This document shows, piece by piece, positions 12,165-24,445 of a DNA stretch of 64,000 bases. A program made the translations under genes and the position numbers. A model generated the notes under the pieces. The model saw nothing but the letters and a program-made list of their open reading frames with translations, was not told the origin of the DNA and searched no databases. The stretch spans positions 289,515 through 353,514 of the forward strand of contig VXAA01000906.1 of assembly GCA_013399115.1 (NCBI GenBank), read 5' to 3'. This DNA is from Anseranas semipalmata (taxonomy: Eukaryota; Chordata; Aves; Anseriformes; Anseranatidae). Positions within the stretch are counted from its first letter, which is position 1. Each line of letters starts with the position of its first letter.

Positions 12165-14350
12165 CCCCACAGCTGTTCATGTGCCAGAAGACTGCCCCTG
12201 ATCTGCAAGCTGTATTTTACCAGAGTGCTCTGCGGGCTGCGTGGGACAGGAGGGCAGCAGAGATTCTCCCAGCAAACAGCGGCACAAGTGCTCTGCTGGC
12301 CCAGGAGAACTTCTGCTGATGGGGCATCCAAATGTGAGTTAACAAGGGGAAGCACTTGAGGTCCTCACAGACAGCAAATCCAGCAGTAGAGCTGAGCAAA
12401 TCATGAACTATTAATTTGCTGGCTTTTAGCTAATTTTGCCCTACTTATTTAGCCATCTAGATGTCTTCCTGGGCTATATTTGGTCTCTAGTGAGACCATT
12501 TTCCACTAGTGAAGACCACATATCTAAAGGAGAGTGTGTCACTGGTATGAACACGTAACTGCTGGTCTGCAGAGCCACTGCTGCCTCTGTAGAAGCAAAT
12601 CAGCCCTCAGAAAATGAGTGAACCCTTCTGCATCAAACTGTGTTGAATAAATACAGCAAGGTGGAAAATGGCGTGGTATGTCGAAAAAAAAGATAAGTGA
12701 AATGAAATGCATCTCTGTAATGTGCAAAGGTGGTGTTGTTTACAAAGCTGGAGATTTTAATTTGATTCATCATTTCACTGTTTCGGTTCATGATGATGTA
12801 ACTGGGTTTTCATCAGTACAGGTCTTTTGCTGTTGAAACTCCCATCATTAAGTTCCTGTTTTCGGAGATGTTATAATCTTTTTGTGATCATATAATCAGG
12901 TTCTAATTGTTATTTCTGAGTGCATCATCTGCCCTCCTCTGGCTCTAAGGTTATATACTACTTTACTTCAGGCCTTTCGATATACACTAGCAATCTTTTC
13001 ATTAAAACTTGGATTACATAGATATGATCCAAGTACAGTTGTAGACCTATATATTGTTATTGCAGTTGTTGTTTTTAATTAAATAATGTAAGAAGGGTGA
13101 AACTGCTGGCTCTGTGGAAGAGATTTGGTGATAGAAGGATTATTTTAAGAAAAACAGAAGTAATACAACAGCCAAACCACATGAAAAACTGGAACAGAAA
13201 CCGGGAGCCTCTCATAACAATGTGTTTCCATTTTTGCATGTGCCTGGTTGAATGGACTTGGGTTGTGCTTGTGTAAAGGAGGGAGGAGTGCTTAAGTTCT
13301 TGTTTTTCAGTGAAACCCTGTGAGCATCCATTCAGAATGTGATGAAAAGTCCTTTGTACGCCAGGTCATGAGAAGCCGAAGGGTGATCTGCTCCTGTGCT
13401 TCTCGACCACTAGGATTTTTTTCCTCCTGAGGGAGGTTTTGCAGCGTTGTGACCTGCTGGCAGACAAGCTGGTGGCAGGCTGGCGGGTTACCAAGCACGG
13501 TCTGAGGCACGGTGCCTGGCCTGGAGGATTAGGTCAGGCATGTTCGGTGCGAGCGGGACGAAGCACTGCTCTCTTCTCTCGCCCTGGGACGTGTGTGCGG
13601 AAGATAAGCGCCTGGGGGGGACTGCACAGTGTGACTGTGGATGGGAAGCTCTCTAGTACCTGCTGCACAGGTGCTTGTGCCTGAAGTCGCTGTTGGGGCC
13701 CTGTCAGTAGGCAGAGTATAGCAGGAATTGGGCTTTCCCGAGGTGAATTGCATCTGACCTGTTTCAGGTATGCTATTCTGTGGTGAAATAAACATGCTGC
13801 TTAGAAATTGCTGTGCTGAGCGGAAGGGCAGCCTGCAGTGATGAGCCCTCACTAGTACACCTGACCTGTAGTAATTTTGAATTCAAGCAAGAGACTCCTA
13901 CCTCACCTGTCACTGTAGGGCTCCTGTTTCTTACAGAGCTGCTTGGTGCTGATCAGATATATAAAAGAGTAATTCAGTCTCAAATTTTGAAATAAACAAA
14001 TTCATACTTGTGTTTGCTTACGAATAACGATCTTGCTTTGTATTTATTCAGGGCTTGCTTTCCGCATACAGAGTTCGTATGTTGGGTTCTGACATAGCAG
14101 TGCTTGTTTATAGCAGTGCTGTAGCTCAGGCTGATCAGTGAGGGAGAACAACTGGCAGAAAAGGCTGGGTACCATCCGTTGGCAGGAGGCTGCATCGGCT
14201 GTCCTGCTCTGCCGCTTCCTATCGAAACTGCACTTGGCTCCCCGGGCAAGAGATTTTCACACCCATACACGAGGAGGCCCTCTGCTCTGGCATGTACAGG
14301 ATGTAACCCTGCTCTTCAGGACATGCAGTCTTTGGGCCTTCTCAGTCCTT

Positions 14351-14388
14351 TTATTTACATTTCATTTCATTTTATTTCGTTTCATTGT
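14351..14388. repeat. Degenerate ATTTC-type simple repeat
   Basis: About 38 bp made of repeated TTTAT, TTTCAT and TTTCGT units. It is pyrimidine-rich on the plus strand and AT-biased. Length and purity are too low to be a strongly mutable microsatellite. No gene is associated with it. Confidence 0.7.
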
Positions 14389-15479
14389 CTTCCCCTGGCC
14401 CTGACAGAGACTTAGAGCTGCGACGAGTGCTCAGCAAGCCCAAGCTGCCAAGCTGTTCCCCTTCTCGATGCAGGGACCCACGCAGCTCAGCCAGCAACAC
14501 AAGTAACTTCCAGGTGTGAACTTTGAGGTCAGTGCTGTGGGCTTGAATGACAGGCTGGTGTCAGCCGTCCAGGGGCTCGCGATCTCTCTTTGCAACAGTA
14601 CGGGGAGATGCCCAATTTCTGCTTACTCACTGAGGGTGAATTTCAGACAGTAAAAACATGCCATGGTCAGCTTTAGAACCTTCCAAGGAAATGTAGCCAA
14701 TATGATTCGTATTACTGAACTGTCGAGAGCTTTGAGCATTCTTATATCGTTCTTTTTATGTAAAGTGTCAAATAGTTGGACACACATAAAGGAATGAGAC
14801 TTTTCTCTCTCTGAAATAACGTGCTTCCAGACGTGGAAATAACAAAGCAGAAAGAACAGCACTTAGCTAAATTAGATGATTATTATTACTACATAAGCTT
14901 TATTAAGCAGCTATCAATATGTCCAGCACTACATCTCCTGCAGGCTGCGCCCCGTCTCTTGGTGCTTCCCCTTGGCCAGAGCGTTACAGTGTTTTCTGTA
15001 AAGCCCTGACATGAAGATGCTGAAGAGCGTGTGTGCAAACCGGCGGAGGAGCTTGAGACTCTCCCAGACCTGTTCGGTTCTGTGGTGTGGATGCTTTCAA
15101 AGCAGATGTGTGAGAGGTTTTCCATGACTGCGGACCACACGGAGGAAGCTTTATTGAGGATTTGGTAGGCACGGAGACAGATTCACGGGATGTGAAATAA
15201 AGGGGAAGGGAACAAAAAGGGCGGCTCCTCCAAACACTCCCGCTTGAAACCCCGAGTTGGCCTGAACACAGGGACGCTGAGCGCCAGATCCCCATGCCCC
15301 CCCCCAGCCCGCAGCTCTGCCTGGCTGGGCGCGTGAGCAGCGCCCAGGCAGCCCTTCCCAGCGGTCTGGGAGTCCTCTTTGCCTTCCTCCTCGAGTCAGT
15401 TCAGCTCAGGGTGGTTTGTTCTGGTCTTTTCTCCCTTCTGACTCAAGCCACTGGTCTATCTATTAATTTGTTGCTGTTT

Positions 15480-15790
15480 TCCTGATGGAGTGGCATACAA
15501 TGATAATTTGTTACTGTGGAGCCCATAATGACTTTTAATTGTGGCTCCTAATGTCACATGCTGTCATTTAAATCTCAATGGCTGTCACTTCCTCGTTCTC
15601 TCCCAGAGAAAATACGGCTTCTTCCCCCTTCAAACATCTGCATTAGCACACAGTTTATGCCTGCCTCGCTTGGGCTAAGTGAGTCACAGAATGCCAGCTC
15701 CTCGAATTATTAGCTTCTCTGACTTAGCCAGAGTGGAAAAATAGCATCATCTATTTGTAACTTCCAGTGGACACTGGATACAAAAGACAC
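15480..15790. promoter_or_regulatory. Candidate conserved non-coding element with repeated TGTCA words
   Basis: TGTCA recurs at 15552, 15562 and 15583. The last two lie inside CTGTCA (reverse TGACAG), the core recognised by TALE homeodomain proteins such as MEIS and TGIF. A second internal repeat has TGTGGAGCCCATAATG (15515-15530) echoed by TGTGGCTCCTAATG (15540-15553). An ATTTAAAT palindrome and GCATTAGC follow. CpG is rare and no frame stays open. The motif families are established knowledge. Enhancer activity and conservation are inferred. Confidence 0.4.
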
Positions 15791-16882
15791 ATTGCAGATT
15801 TAAGCAGACATTTTGCAGATAAGGCTTGTGGTTTTCTTTGTCTGAAGAAGCCCAGCCTTGTGGCTCTTGCTGTCCTCTTTAAAATGGGACAAAACCATCT
15901 GAGCAATTAGTTTTTGTCTCTTTTCCTGAGCAGAGTGAGATCCTTTGCTGCACTAAAGTCGCTGGAGTTCCTCCTCCTCATCGTAGTGGCACTGAGTTTT
16001 CTGCCCAGAACTCGCAGCGAAGCAGTTTGTCCTGCCTTGTATACACGGTGGGAGGCGGGTGGAGTGGGGGGCCAATCCCAGCAGCAGTGCAGTGTATCAT
16101 GCAGCCAAGTTCTTGCTCGAGGAATGTGCTGCACTGCACATTGCGCAGTCAGGCTGATGGTTTTTGGAGCTTACTGTGGTAAGCCTCAGTGTGAAGGAAC
16201 ATGCAGTCCCGGTGTCCCCAGCGTCTGCTCAGCCCTCCCGGCCACGTCCTTTGCCTGTAGCCAAGCTCTGCATGGGGACCTGGCGCTCCGATTGCTGCTC
16301 CTTGTCCTGCCCCATAGCCAGGAACCCTTAGCTGGTAACTCGCTGTGCCTGTGGGCGAGCACACCCTTCCAACAGGACCGTACTGCTAAAGGGCTGGGGG
16401 GAGAGGGTCTGCAGGGCAGGGCCGGCTGGGTCTGGAGGTAGCCACGGGGCCTCCCTTGGTAAGGAGCAAGGTGCGGGGAGAGGAGCTTGCGAGCCTCACG
16501 GTCCCAGTAACCCTGGAAGAAGCACACAGGATGCCACCAGGCAGAAGCTGAGGGGGCTGTGCAGGTACAGGAGAGGGAAACATCGAGAGTCACTACTGTT
16601 ACTGCGTGGCACATGGGGACTTCTGGATCTGGAAACTGAAACCTCCCACCCTGAGCTACCCCATTGCTTCTCTTAGCTTGTCAACAGCTGTTGCCTTGTA
16701 AGCCCTTACATGATCCAGGCACAAGGGAACAAGAACAAATGGCTGGCATAGCTGTATGTGGTTAGTCATCCCTGCTGCAGAAATGCCCCCGAAGGAACAT
16801 GCAGGGGAAGCTAGGCATTTGTTCGGTATCTTGTGCTGAAAAGAGACCATATCCTTCTCCGTTTATTCATAATATTTTTTTC

Positions 16883-16898
16883 TAAAGCTTAAGCTTTA
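16883..16898. repeat. Perfect 16-bp palindrome TAAAGCTTAAGCTTTA
   Basis: The sequence equals its own reverse complement over 16 bp and sits in a short AT-rich patch. About one such site is expected by chance in 64 kb, so it may carry no meaning. A dimeric protein site is the alternative reading. Confidence 0.7.
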
Positions 16899-17799
16899 TA
16901 ACCAGATCTCATTAGTAATGGTGGTCAAACAGAACAATGACCCTGCACATGCCCGAAAGGAAGCTGAGATGCTCCGAGGAGCACAGGGGCTGAGCACTCG
17001 TCTCTGAGCAGAAGGGGATTGCGGTCAGGTCCACGTCTCTTCCAGGTCTGACTCCCCGTGCTTTCTTTAAGGAGGTCGCTCTTGTGTAGTGGAGATAGTC
17101 TACCTGAATGTTAAGATCTCTGGAAGTCTCTCCTGATACTGTTTGATCTTGTTTTCATTTGTTTGTACATCTTGGGTCATTTCGTCCTTCTTGCTTAAGC
17201 TGTACAACCATCAGTAGCCAGTGTTGTCAGCCAGAGAACAGTTCGTACAAGCTGCTGTCTGCTGTCAGATTCCTCTTATGTCTTGGTTACAGAAGAATGA
17301 ATTCTTTTCCTTCACTGAGCTATCAAGGACGCTGTCTGTGCATGCGTCGCGTGGAGGACAGAGTTGTGCTGCTCATCTCGCAGCTTAAAAAGCTGTTTAG
17401 TATGGGAGGACGTCATCAGGCTGCATCCTCGTTGCATTCCCAGTGCAAGCTCGCTGCTGCTTTCTGATATGGAGCATTGGCGTGCGCTTTGCTTTGGTTA
17501 AAAGTGCATTTGCTTTTATTAACAGGAAGGTAGGTAGGAAAGGTTGGGAGTGATGTGATGTATGCTGTGAGAAACTGTTTTACTGAGAGCTGTGGTGGTT
17601 TGTGGGCTCTGATGGTAATGCAGACGCTTTTACGGGTAAGTGGGTGGAAGTGCGGGGGCTGATGGGGACATGGGCTGACTCTTCCGTAAGCAGCAGCCTC
17701 CATCCCTCCCGTAAGCTGCGTTCTCACTGGTCCTGACCAGGACCTTTCCTTTCCTTCCGCAGTGCCTGCTGAGACTGAGCCCTGTCTCAGGAGGCATCA

Positions 17800-17980
17800 G
17801 GAGCCGCCGCCCGTGAGAGGCTCGGGGCCGCATGCGTGTCCTCGCCCCCGGAGGCACAGAGGCCCCGGTGACGGCTGTGGCGGGCTGGCGGTGTGGGGCT
17901 GCGCGTCCTGAGGCCCCAGCGAGGGCAAACGGCCGCAGCGATGGGCCCCGTCGGCACGGCCGTCCCCTCTAGCTCGAGCT
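17800..17980. promoter_or_regulatory. CpG-rich patch
   Basis: I counted roughly 23 CpG in about 180 bp, with GC content well above the flanks. A second, weaker CpG-rich patch lies at about 18,540-18,730. No recognisable exon, TATA box or initiator context accompanies them. They could be orphan CpG islands, or simply part of a local GC-rich isochore segment. Confidence 0.5.
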
Positions 17981-20519
17981 GTCCAGCCTGGCAGCAGGGG
18001 AGAGCTCTGCCTTCGCGAGGGGAGGAGGGGACGTGTAAATGGGCAGCTGGGAGGGATGCCGTCGGATGGCTTCTGTGATCTAAGATGCCCCAGCAGAGAT
18101 CCGTGCAACATCTGCTTTGCCTGCCTCGTGCACACCTACATATTCATGCACAGCTTTCTGAACGCTCAGGAGACGCCTGTTCGTATGGGAAGAGGAGTTC
18201 CAGTGAGCCGTAAACCTCCTGCTGTAGCTGATGGGAGATGAAGCATCTTTTGTCTGCTGTATTTTAATCGTCAAAGAATTTTTCAGGCTTATGGGAAAAG
18301 ACAGGTCTTGCAGAGTGTGCCCGCCGTCTCACCTGTTTCCTGGTGAACGCAAAGAGCAAATGGGAGATGCATGAACGAAGACCCGGGCTATCTGGGGAAT
18401 AATGCACCTTTGTGAAGGCCCCATGAGCTCATTCTGTGCGAGTAAACCAAGCATGAGGGAGTGCCGTTTGGTGCTGGCAGGAGGTGGGCGGCCCCGTGGT
18501 GAAGAAAGGTTCCCGACACATCCAGCGAGGAGTGTGGAATGTGCTCCTCGCCAGAGCCAGGCCCCGCTGTCCAGCGCCTGCCGGGTAGAGGGAGAGGGCC
18601 GGACGGTATGTGGGGACCGCAGCACGAGTGGCTGCCACGCGGCCACCAGCCTCCCGCGGCACGGAGCTCCCCCCGGGCGGCTTGCGGCTCCTCACCTGCC
18701 GGGAGGGCCCGTGGAGGCGGCGCAGCCAGCCTTTCGTGGGTGGGAGGGTCTGGCCCAAACGTGCCCAATACTCTGGGTGCACCAACATTACTAATGCCGG
18801 GGTTAATTTTGCCTCAAAGAACTTGTCTGAATTTACAAGATCACCCCTTTGCTTTGATCCTCCAGAAAAAAATCCAAGATACGCAGCAAGTCTCTCCCTT
18901 TGGCTACAGCCCAGATACACTCTGCACCTGGGAAAGGAGGTTTTTTTCTCTAATTTTCCTCCTCTCCCTTCCTTGCTTCCAACAGGTGGCTTACAATCAT
19001 CACGTGTGTTTGTCATCTCATTCATTATTGGCCCACTGATTTCAACAGCAGTGTTAATGCGCTGAGCATGCGCTGTTCTGAGCTGGGCCTCGACTCTCAT
19101 CTCGACTGGGGACGGAGCAGCGTGGAGGCGGGAGGCGCCAGAAAGGTGCTTGTACATAGGACACACGTGCTGCTGGCTGGAGCTTTGTCTCTCTGGTGTC
19201 TGCCACCCTGCTCCTCTAAAGGAGAATCAGCATGGGTTTCCGAACCGATGTTCAGCTCGCTGTTCTCTCAGCTCTGAAACCTCCTAACTACAGCGGTCAT
19301 GCTGAGCTTTGGCATTTGTATGTTGGTAAAATCAAGAAGAGCAATTAAAAAAAAAAAGTGTTATGAGCAATGAATAACTTAAAAAATGAAAAATAAACAA
19401 AAGTAAAGTGTTATCTTCAGTAGTACCGATCTGGCAGGGTACAGCTGGGCGATCTTCTCTTTAACTGCTCACTTGCACAAGAGCATGGATGTGCATAGGT
19501 AGTGATACCAGTGGAGCATTTTCACAGAAGTTAGAATGTGTTAACTGGAGATTTCAGGCTCAAACTTCCCCATACGTTGTCATCTCTGCTTAACAGGGTC
19601 AGTCTCGCTTACTCCAGCTTGTTTGCATTCTAGCACTTTGTGTAACGTGTTCAATGCTAGACCAGCTCAGCACAGAAGATTGGCCTTTGCTCACCAGCTG
19701 TCTGTTCTGAGCACAGCAATCACAACTTCTTAAATTAACAGGTTCACAGCAACGTTTCAGCACCTGTTTTCACCCGCTGCTGTTCAGGGAAAGCATATAC
19801 TGGTCGGGTAGGTAGAGCAAATCTCCATTGCAAGGACGCTGGAGACACTGAACACCGCACCAGGGAGCGTCAGCGGACAAGCAGCTCCCTCGGTGCAGGC
19901 CTGTATTGAAATAATGACAGTGCAGGAGCTTGTGTCCCCCTGCTTGTCGTCCAGGTGCAGTGCGTGCATTGGTGCTTTTCATTGTTTCCGTCAGTTCCCC
20001 CGTTTGGGGTCATCTCTGTCTCCATCTAATCTCTCCTTAGCTTCCGTCTGTTCTTCACTGCCAAAGGAACTGGGACTTTGATGCTAACAAGGAGGTAGAT
20101 GGGTGCTGGGCAAAGGGAGCCATGGGAAAAAGGGATTTAGCTGTCGGCGTCGAGAACAGCTCGATACCATGGGGGATGGCCGGAGGATACGGCCACTGCG
20201 AACCTGTCCAGCCAGGGCAGCGGGACCCGCTCCACGCTCCTGCTGTTGGAAAGGCGACGCCAGAGCTGCGCCACTGCCTCCCCTCGCCCTTTGCCCTGCA
20301 GGAATTCCACTGCGAGGGAGAGCTGTTCGCAAACCGAGTGCTTGTTTAATCGCCGAATTGAGGTCTTGATCCGTTTCCAGTTGAAATCAAAGGCGTCACT
20401 TGCACCGGATTGTGGAGCGCTGGATGGGGGCCTGAAGAAGTCAACACTTCAGGGGGCTGCCCTACTTTGAAACTCCAAGAACAAATATACGGGAACTGCA
20501 GAGGGGCAGACACCGAGGG

Positions 20520-21240
20520 CTGTGGTTGTAAGGACTAATATTTAACGCTAGGAACATAAATACCTTTTAAAATGTTTTACACAAATGATTGTTGCCATGA
20601 AGCTGGAATGGCGCAGGGCTTCATGCATCTTAGAAATGTTTTGACATACGAGCCTGAACTAGGATTTAATAAGATTCTTGTGCTCTAAAAAGTACCCATA
20701 ATTTTTGCTTAATTTCCACATGTTTTCTCCTACTTTAATTGTAGTACAACAAAGTAGAGGGACTAATCTCAGTTAAAAGTAGAAACACCAAGATTAAAGT
20801 GCACTTGTGTTTATTTTTAAGGGCAGTGGGTTAATATGAGAGCCCTATTGTTGATGTCAGCATCACAAGCCAAAGATAAACACCACTTTTCTGCACTTAG
20901 ATCACATTTTCAGGGCATTATTCTTCATTAATGAGTATTTTCTTCTGCTAAGGAAAAAAATGACTTTGTCATAAGCTTATTGGCTACCAATCATAGTCAT
21001 TTCTTGGCTGTTCTGTAAAATATTCACTCCTTTCTATGAGGCTCTTTGCATTTATTTCAGCACTGTTTTTTATTTTCATTTCTTCAGGTTCCTCTGTTAC
21101 AATAGGATTGTCTCCTTTTTTTACAGAAGAATTTTATTCTTTCAACTCTGTAATTGTTTAAATGCATATATTTTCTGTTATTGCACCTTTATTATCATTA
21201 CATCCACTAAGTTGAGAGAAACTTGATGCTCTTGCTGTCA
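20520..21240. promoter_or_regulatory. Long AT-rich candidate regulatory block
   Basis: About 700 bp that is almost free of CpG and rich in TTAAT, ATTA, TTTAAATGCAT and CATTAATGAG words, set between more GC-balanced flanks. No frame stays open beyond short lengths, and no transposon ends are visible. The composition matches deeply conserved AT-rich CNEs near developmental genes. It could equally be an unremarkable AT-rich intron segment, and only an alignment would tell. Confidence 0.3.
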
Positions 21241-22934
21241 TAAAGGTTCCTAAGTTCTTGTGGGGAGGAGCTGAGGAAGTACATTTACAGGACTGTGCCC
21301 TGTTGCTGTTTTCTGTCTCTGCTTCAGTTTATTGTTGAACAACTGAGTTGTTTGACGAGCTGAGTCCATGTAGTAAAGCGTTTTAGAAAGGGAGATACTA
21401 TCTACCTAGTTAGTTAGAAAGACGGTAATCACTGTGGTGTTTCTTCTTGTCCTTCTTTTAAAATGTCCCTTCGAGAAATCTGTCACCTGTATCCAGGTAC
21501 TGAGGTCCTCCCATAAATAATTCCACCGTCTGATTGATCAGTGAATAGCTTGATTTTCCAAGAGAGAGATGGAGAGCTTTCAAAGCCACAGAGAGGCAGC
21601 TTTGTTCGTTCTTTGAAAGGCATTCCCGCAGACCACCAACAAGCACGTCCTACAGCTGCCAGCAGCCGCACGCTTCTGATGCTGGTCTGGAGAAAGCCGT
21701 GCAACATAAAGCTCTGTCCTGTGAAATAAAACAGGAAGCTTGTAATTTAAAATCGTTTTTTGTTAGCACCTTGTTCTGACACGTAATTCTTGCAGGACAG
21801 TCTCTGAAATGTATCTGCCCTTGCTTGCATATGTTAAAATCGTATTTGCTGCATTTTATTCATCTGCAGACGTACACACAGGTTGTAGCAAATAGCTTCC
21901 CTCTTTAGTTCCTTTTGAGCTTTGGATGAGAAGTTTGAGCAGAAATTTAATTTTTCCGCAGTGTTTATTTCCACAATGTCCGTTTAGATAACTTACTGAG
22001 GGCAAAATCAAGCAACTCAACTTATCAGGAGCAAGATATGCTATGGTGCTATTTAGAGCGATGGTTAGCATAGGTTAGCAAGTGCTTGGCAGGTGGGGTT
22101 CGGCAGGTGGGACCTCTGGAGCAGTCAGTGTCTTGGTTCCCAGGAAGCTGGTTACTGTGTGTTGCAGCTGCCTCAGTAGTAGAAAAAGAGAAATGGCTGT
22201 ACGTAGAGCTTAGAGGATCCCTGTGTAATGCATACAGCATAATTCATATGTTTTACTTCATCCCGTTGCATTTTAAATTAATATTTAATGTGCCACCATT
22301 ACACAGTCCTTGCTAGTTCAGTTGTGCTGGACACCTCAGCAGCTGTACGAGCGGTTGAGGCAAAGCATTGTGGCAGCTGCAGTAAACGAAGGGGAAGGAG
22401 AAGGCTGGCTGGCTCCACGGCTCGCAGGAGCTCGGGCTCGCCGGCTGGGCTGTGGCATCGGGGTAGGTGACAGCGTGCGCTGCTGGGACCCGTGGCTCCT
22501 GCTGGCCCCTGCGAAGGGTTCGCCGAGGCGCTCCCCAGGGGTACCCTCGGGTCTCCTAGCTCTGAGGAGCAAGGCGCAGGGGCTGGCTGTGCACGCCTGG
22601 CTGTTCTTGCAGCGCTGGCACGAATGTGGGAGCTGAAGCCCTCGGTGTCATTCACACACGTTTTGCATGCCAGTGAAGAATCTGCATTACTCCTCCTTTG
22701 TCTGGCAAGAGTGGTTTGAGTGGAAATAATTGGGAAAGGTCAAGAAATGCATGTGAGCGATTTTGGTAAGTCCTAGATGAATTCTTAATTACAGTTTTCC
22801 TTTGTGGAAATTCAGAAACATTTTAATATTTTTTCCATCTCAGTACAAAACAAATTTTAAATTCTTGAAATCTTTCTGAAACATCTTCCTTTCTTCATGT
22901 GCCTCTGTTTGCATGTATATTAATGGCTTGCAGA
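21241..22934. other. Non-coding stretch without recognised gene
   Basis: Mixed sequence. A GC-rich patch at about 22,420-22,560 gives overlapping chance ORFs on both strands. TTAAAT and ATTTAA flank TAAT near 22,275. I saw no exon, RNA gene or transposon until the CR1-like fragment that follows. Confidence 0.5.
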
Positions 22935-22985
22935 TGAGGATGCAGGAAGAGACTGTTGTGATCATCCAGTCTGGCCGTCAGCCGG
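22935..22985 (-). mobile_element. Short CR1-like 3'-end fragment
   Basis: GGAAGAGACTGTTGTGATCA followed by TCCAGTCTGGCC follows the reverse complement of the CR1 3' region (pattern GAAGGGACCATTATGATCATCTAGTCTGACC) with scattered substitutions. The TGATCATC.AGTCTG.CC core is intact. This implies a minus-strand, badly truncated and old CR1 insertion. The match covers only about 40-50 bp, so the call is weaker than the 11.1-kb copy. Confidence 0.6.
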
Positions 22986-24242
22986 AAGCGCTTGTTTGCA
23001 CTGAGTCCTTGTCCTCATCACTCTACTTGCACGTCCTTCCCTCCAGCAGTCCCTCAGTTGTTACGCTTTCTAAGCACAAGTTCAGGCTTCCTCACATTTT
23101 TCTATCCACCCACTTAATTCTGAACATCTCCCTCTTCCTGGGAAAAACGGATCTGAATTCTTTGATCTTCCACATTCTGCTGGTAAGACAGCAGGCATCC
23201 AGCGTGGTGTGTGCGTGTCTGCATTTGCATGAGAACAACTTCCTTCTTCCTATGTGTCTTGGGAAGGAAAGCAGTGGAATGACACGGGTTTCAGTAAGAT
23301 TTTCGTGCTATACAGACACTGTAGTAACAAAGATTCCAAAGGCGTTTGATCACGATTTGTACAAGCTTGTATCTGAAATACTCAAGATTTCTTGTGTCAC
23401 AGGCAGGAGAACTTGAACCCTAAGGAAACTTAGGTATTACTCTGTAGTGTTTTGCCTGGTGTTATTTTTCTTTGTTGTGAAAGTGCACCTAAGAATCTCC
23501 CTCTGAATTCAAGCCCACCTAATGGGGTAGTTCATAAATCATCTCTCACTGTTGAGCTCTTAGGCCATGCTTTTCTCTTTAAAATGTTATTAATCGTGCC
23601 ATCATATGTCTTTGAGCAGTGAGAACTGAAGCATCATACAGACACTTCATGTGTCCTTGCATGTGGGCTCTGGCTGTCCCAGGTTATACGTCCAACAGTC
23701 CTAGTCACACCTTCATCATGCTCACATGTAAAATGCAGGACCTAGCTGCCAGTCTGCCTGCGGGAACTTTGCTCCAGAGCCATGCACTTCTGATGGTTAG
23801 TCATGTATCTTCTGTATTTCCAACCCAAATGGCAACCTGTCCCGAGCGTATGTACAGGCATTATTGTACCCAGAGCTGGCTTTAACTGAAACATGTCTCC
23901 ACCTTGTCTGCAATTGTACTCGTTTTCCACTATCGTATTGCTGGGCTGTGCAAACTGGGCATCTTCTTTCTCCTCTCCAAAATTCTCCTCTGTGGTCGCT
24001 GGGCTGTCACCTTCTCTGCAGACAGCCCAGTCAGCAGAGGGGTCCAAAGACTAGAGTTACTTGTTAGCATCAACAGCAATGGATGTTAGGAAAGAGGTTT
24101 GCAAGTTTGTCAAGGTAAGAGAAAGATGTCTCGGCTGAAAAGAGGCTGGGTCACTGTGCATCAGAAGAAATTAACAGGAGGTTTCGCTTGCGTCATTTAT
24201 CCTAAGTCAGAAAGCTGATACAGTAGATAGATGTTCTAGACT
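22986..24242. other. Non-coding stretch without recognised gene
   Basis: A 167-codon plus-strand open frame (22913-23416) spans the CR1 fragment and unique sequence. Because it begins in transposon-derived DNA and has no recognisable domain, I treat it as chance. Nothing else notable is seen. Confidence 0.5.
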
Positions 24243-24445
24243 AATCAGATTGCAATATAATTCAATTGAGTAGCTCATCTTCAGCAGCAGCCTCACATCT
24301 GTAAAGAGCAAAGCTTTAACTTGAGCAAAGTCATGCTGCTTTTCTCTGGCATAATTTGCAATTATTCAGATAGCAGTACTGCAGATAATGAATTCAAAGT
24401 TAATCAAATTGTTGTACCAATGAGCCTGGTAGTTCATCTTCAGCA
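24243..24445. repeat. Diverged duplicated motif pair, 159-bp offset
   Basis: Two separate motifs recur at exactly the same 159-bp offset. AATCAGATTG (24243-24252) matches AATCAAATTG (24402-24411). TAGCTCATCTTCAGCA (24271-24286) matches TAGTTCATCTTCAGCA (24430-24445). The 18 bp between the motifs has drifted. This fits an old local duplication whose ends were kept, or one regulatory module used twice. The region is AT-rich and non-coding, with homeodomain-type TAATCA and ATAATGAATT words. Transposon origin cannot be excluded. Confidence 0.6.

Larger units (their letters stand above)
11216..15479. other. Non-coding stretch without recognised gene
   Basis: No exon is recognised. Points of note: an A-run/T-run near-palindrome at 12139-12164; an AT-rich tract at about 12720-13100 with TTTAATTAAA and several TCATCA/GATGATG words that could be a weak regulatory element; and a degenerate ATTTC-type repeat at 14351-14388. 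The rest is unremarkable. Confidence 0.5.
15791..20519. other. Non-coding stretch with GC-rich core
   Basis: No supported gene. The GC-rich middle (about 17,800-18,760) has few stop codons and so produces the longest open frames of the window on both strands (up to 245 codons, minus, 18,429-19,166). They overlap each other in several frames and show no domain or signal I recognise. A 16-bp palindrome sits at 16883-16898 and an A11 run at 19347-19357. Confidence 0.5.

Noticed and set aside
18388..19166. Longest open frames of the window, up to 245 codons, on both strands
   Set aside because: At least five frames on both strands are open across the same GC-rich interval, as expected when stop codons are rare. 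None shows a domain, signal peptide or splice context I recognise.
22913..23416. 167-codon plus-strand ORF
   Set aside because: It begins inside a CR1-derived fragment and shows no domain.
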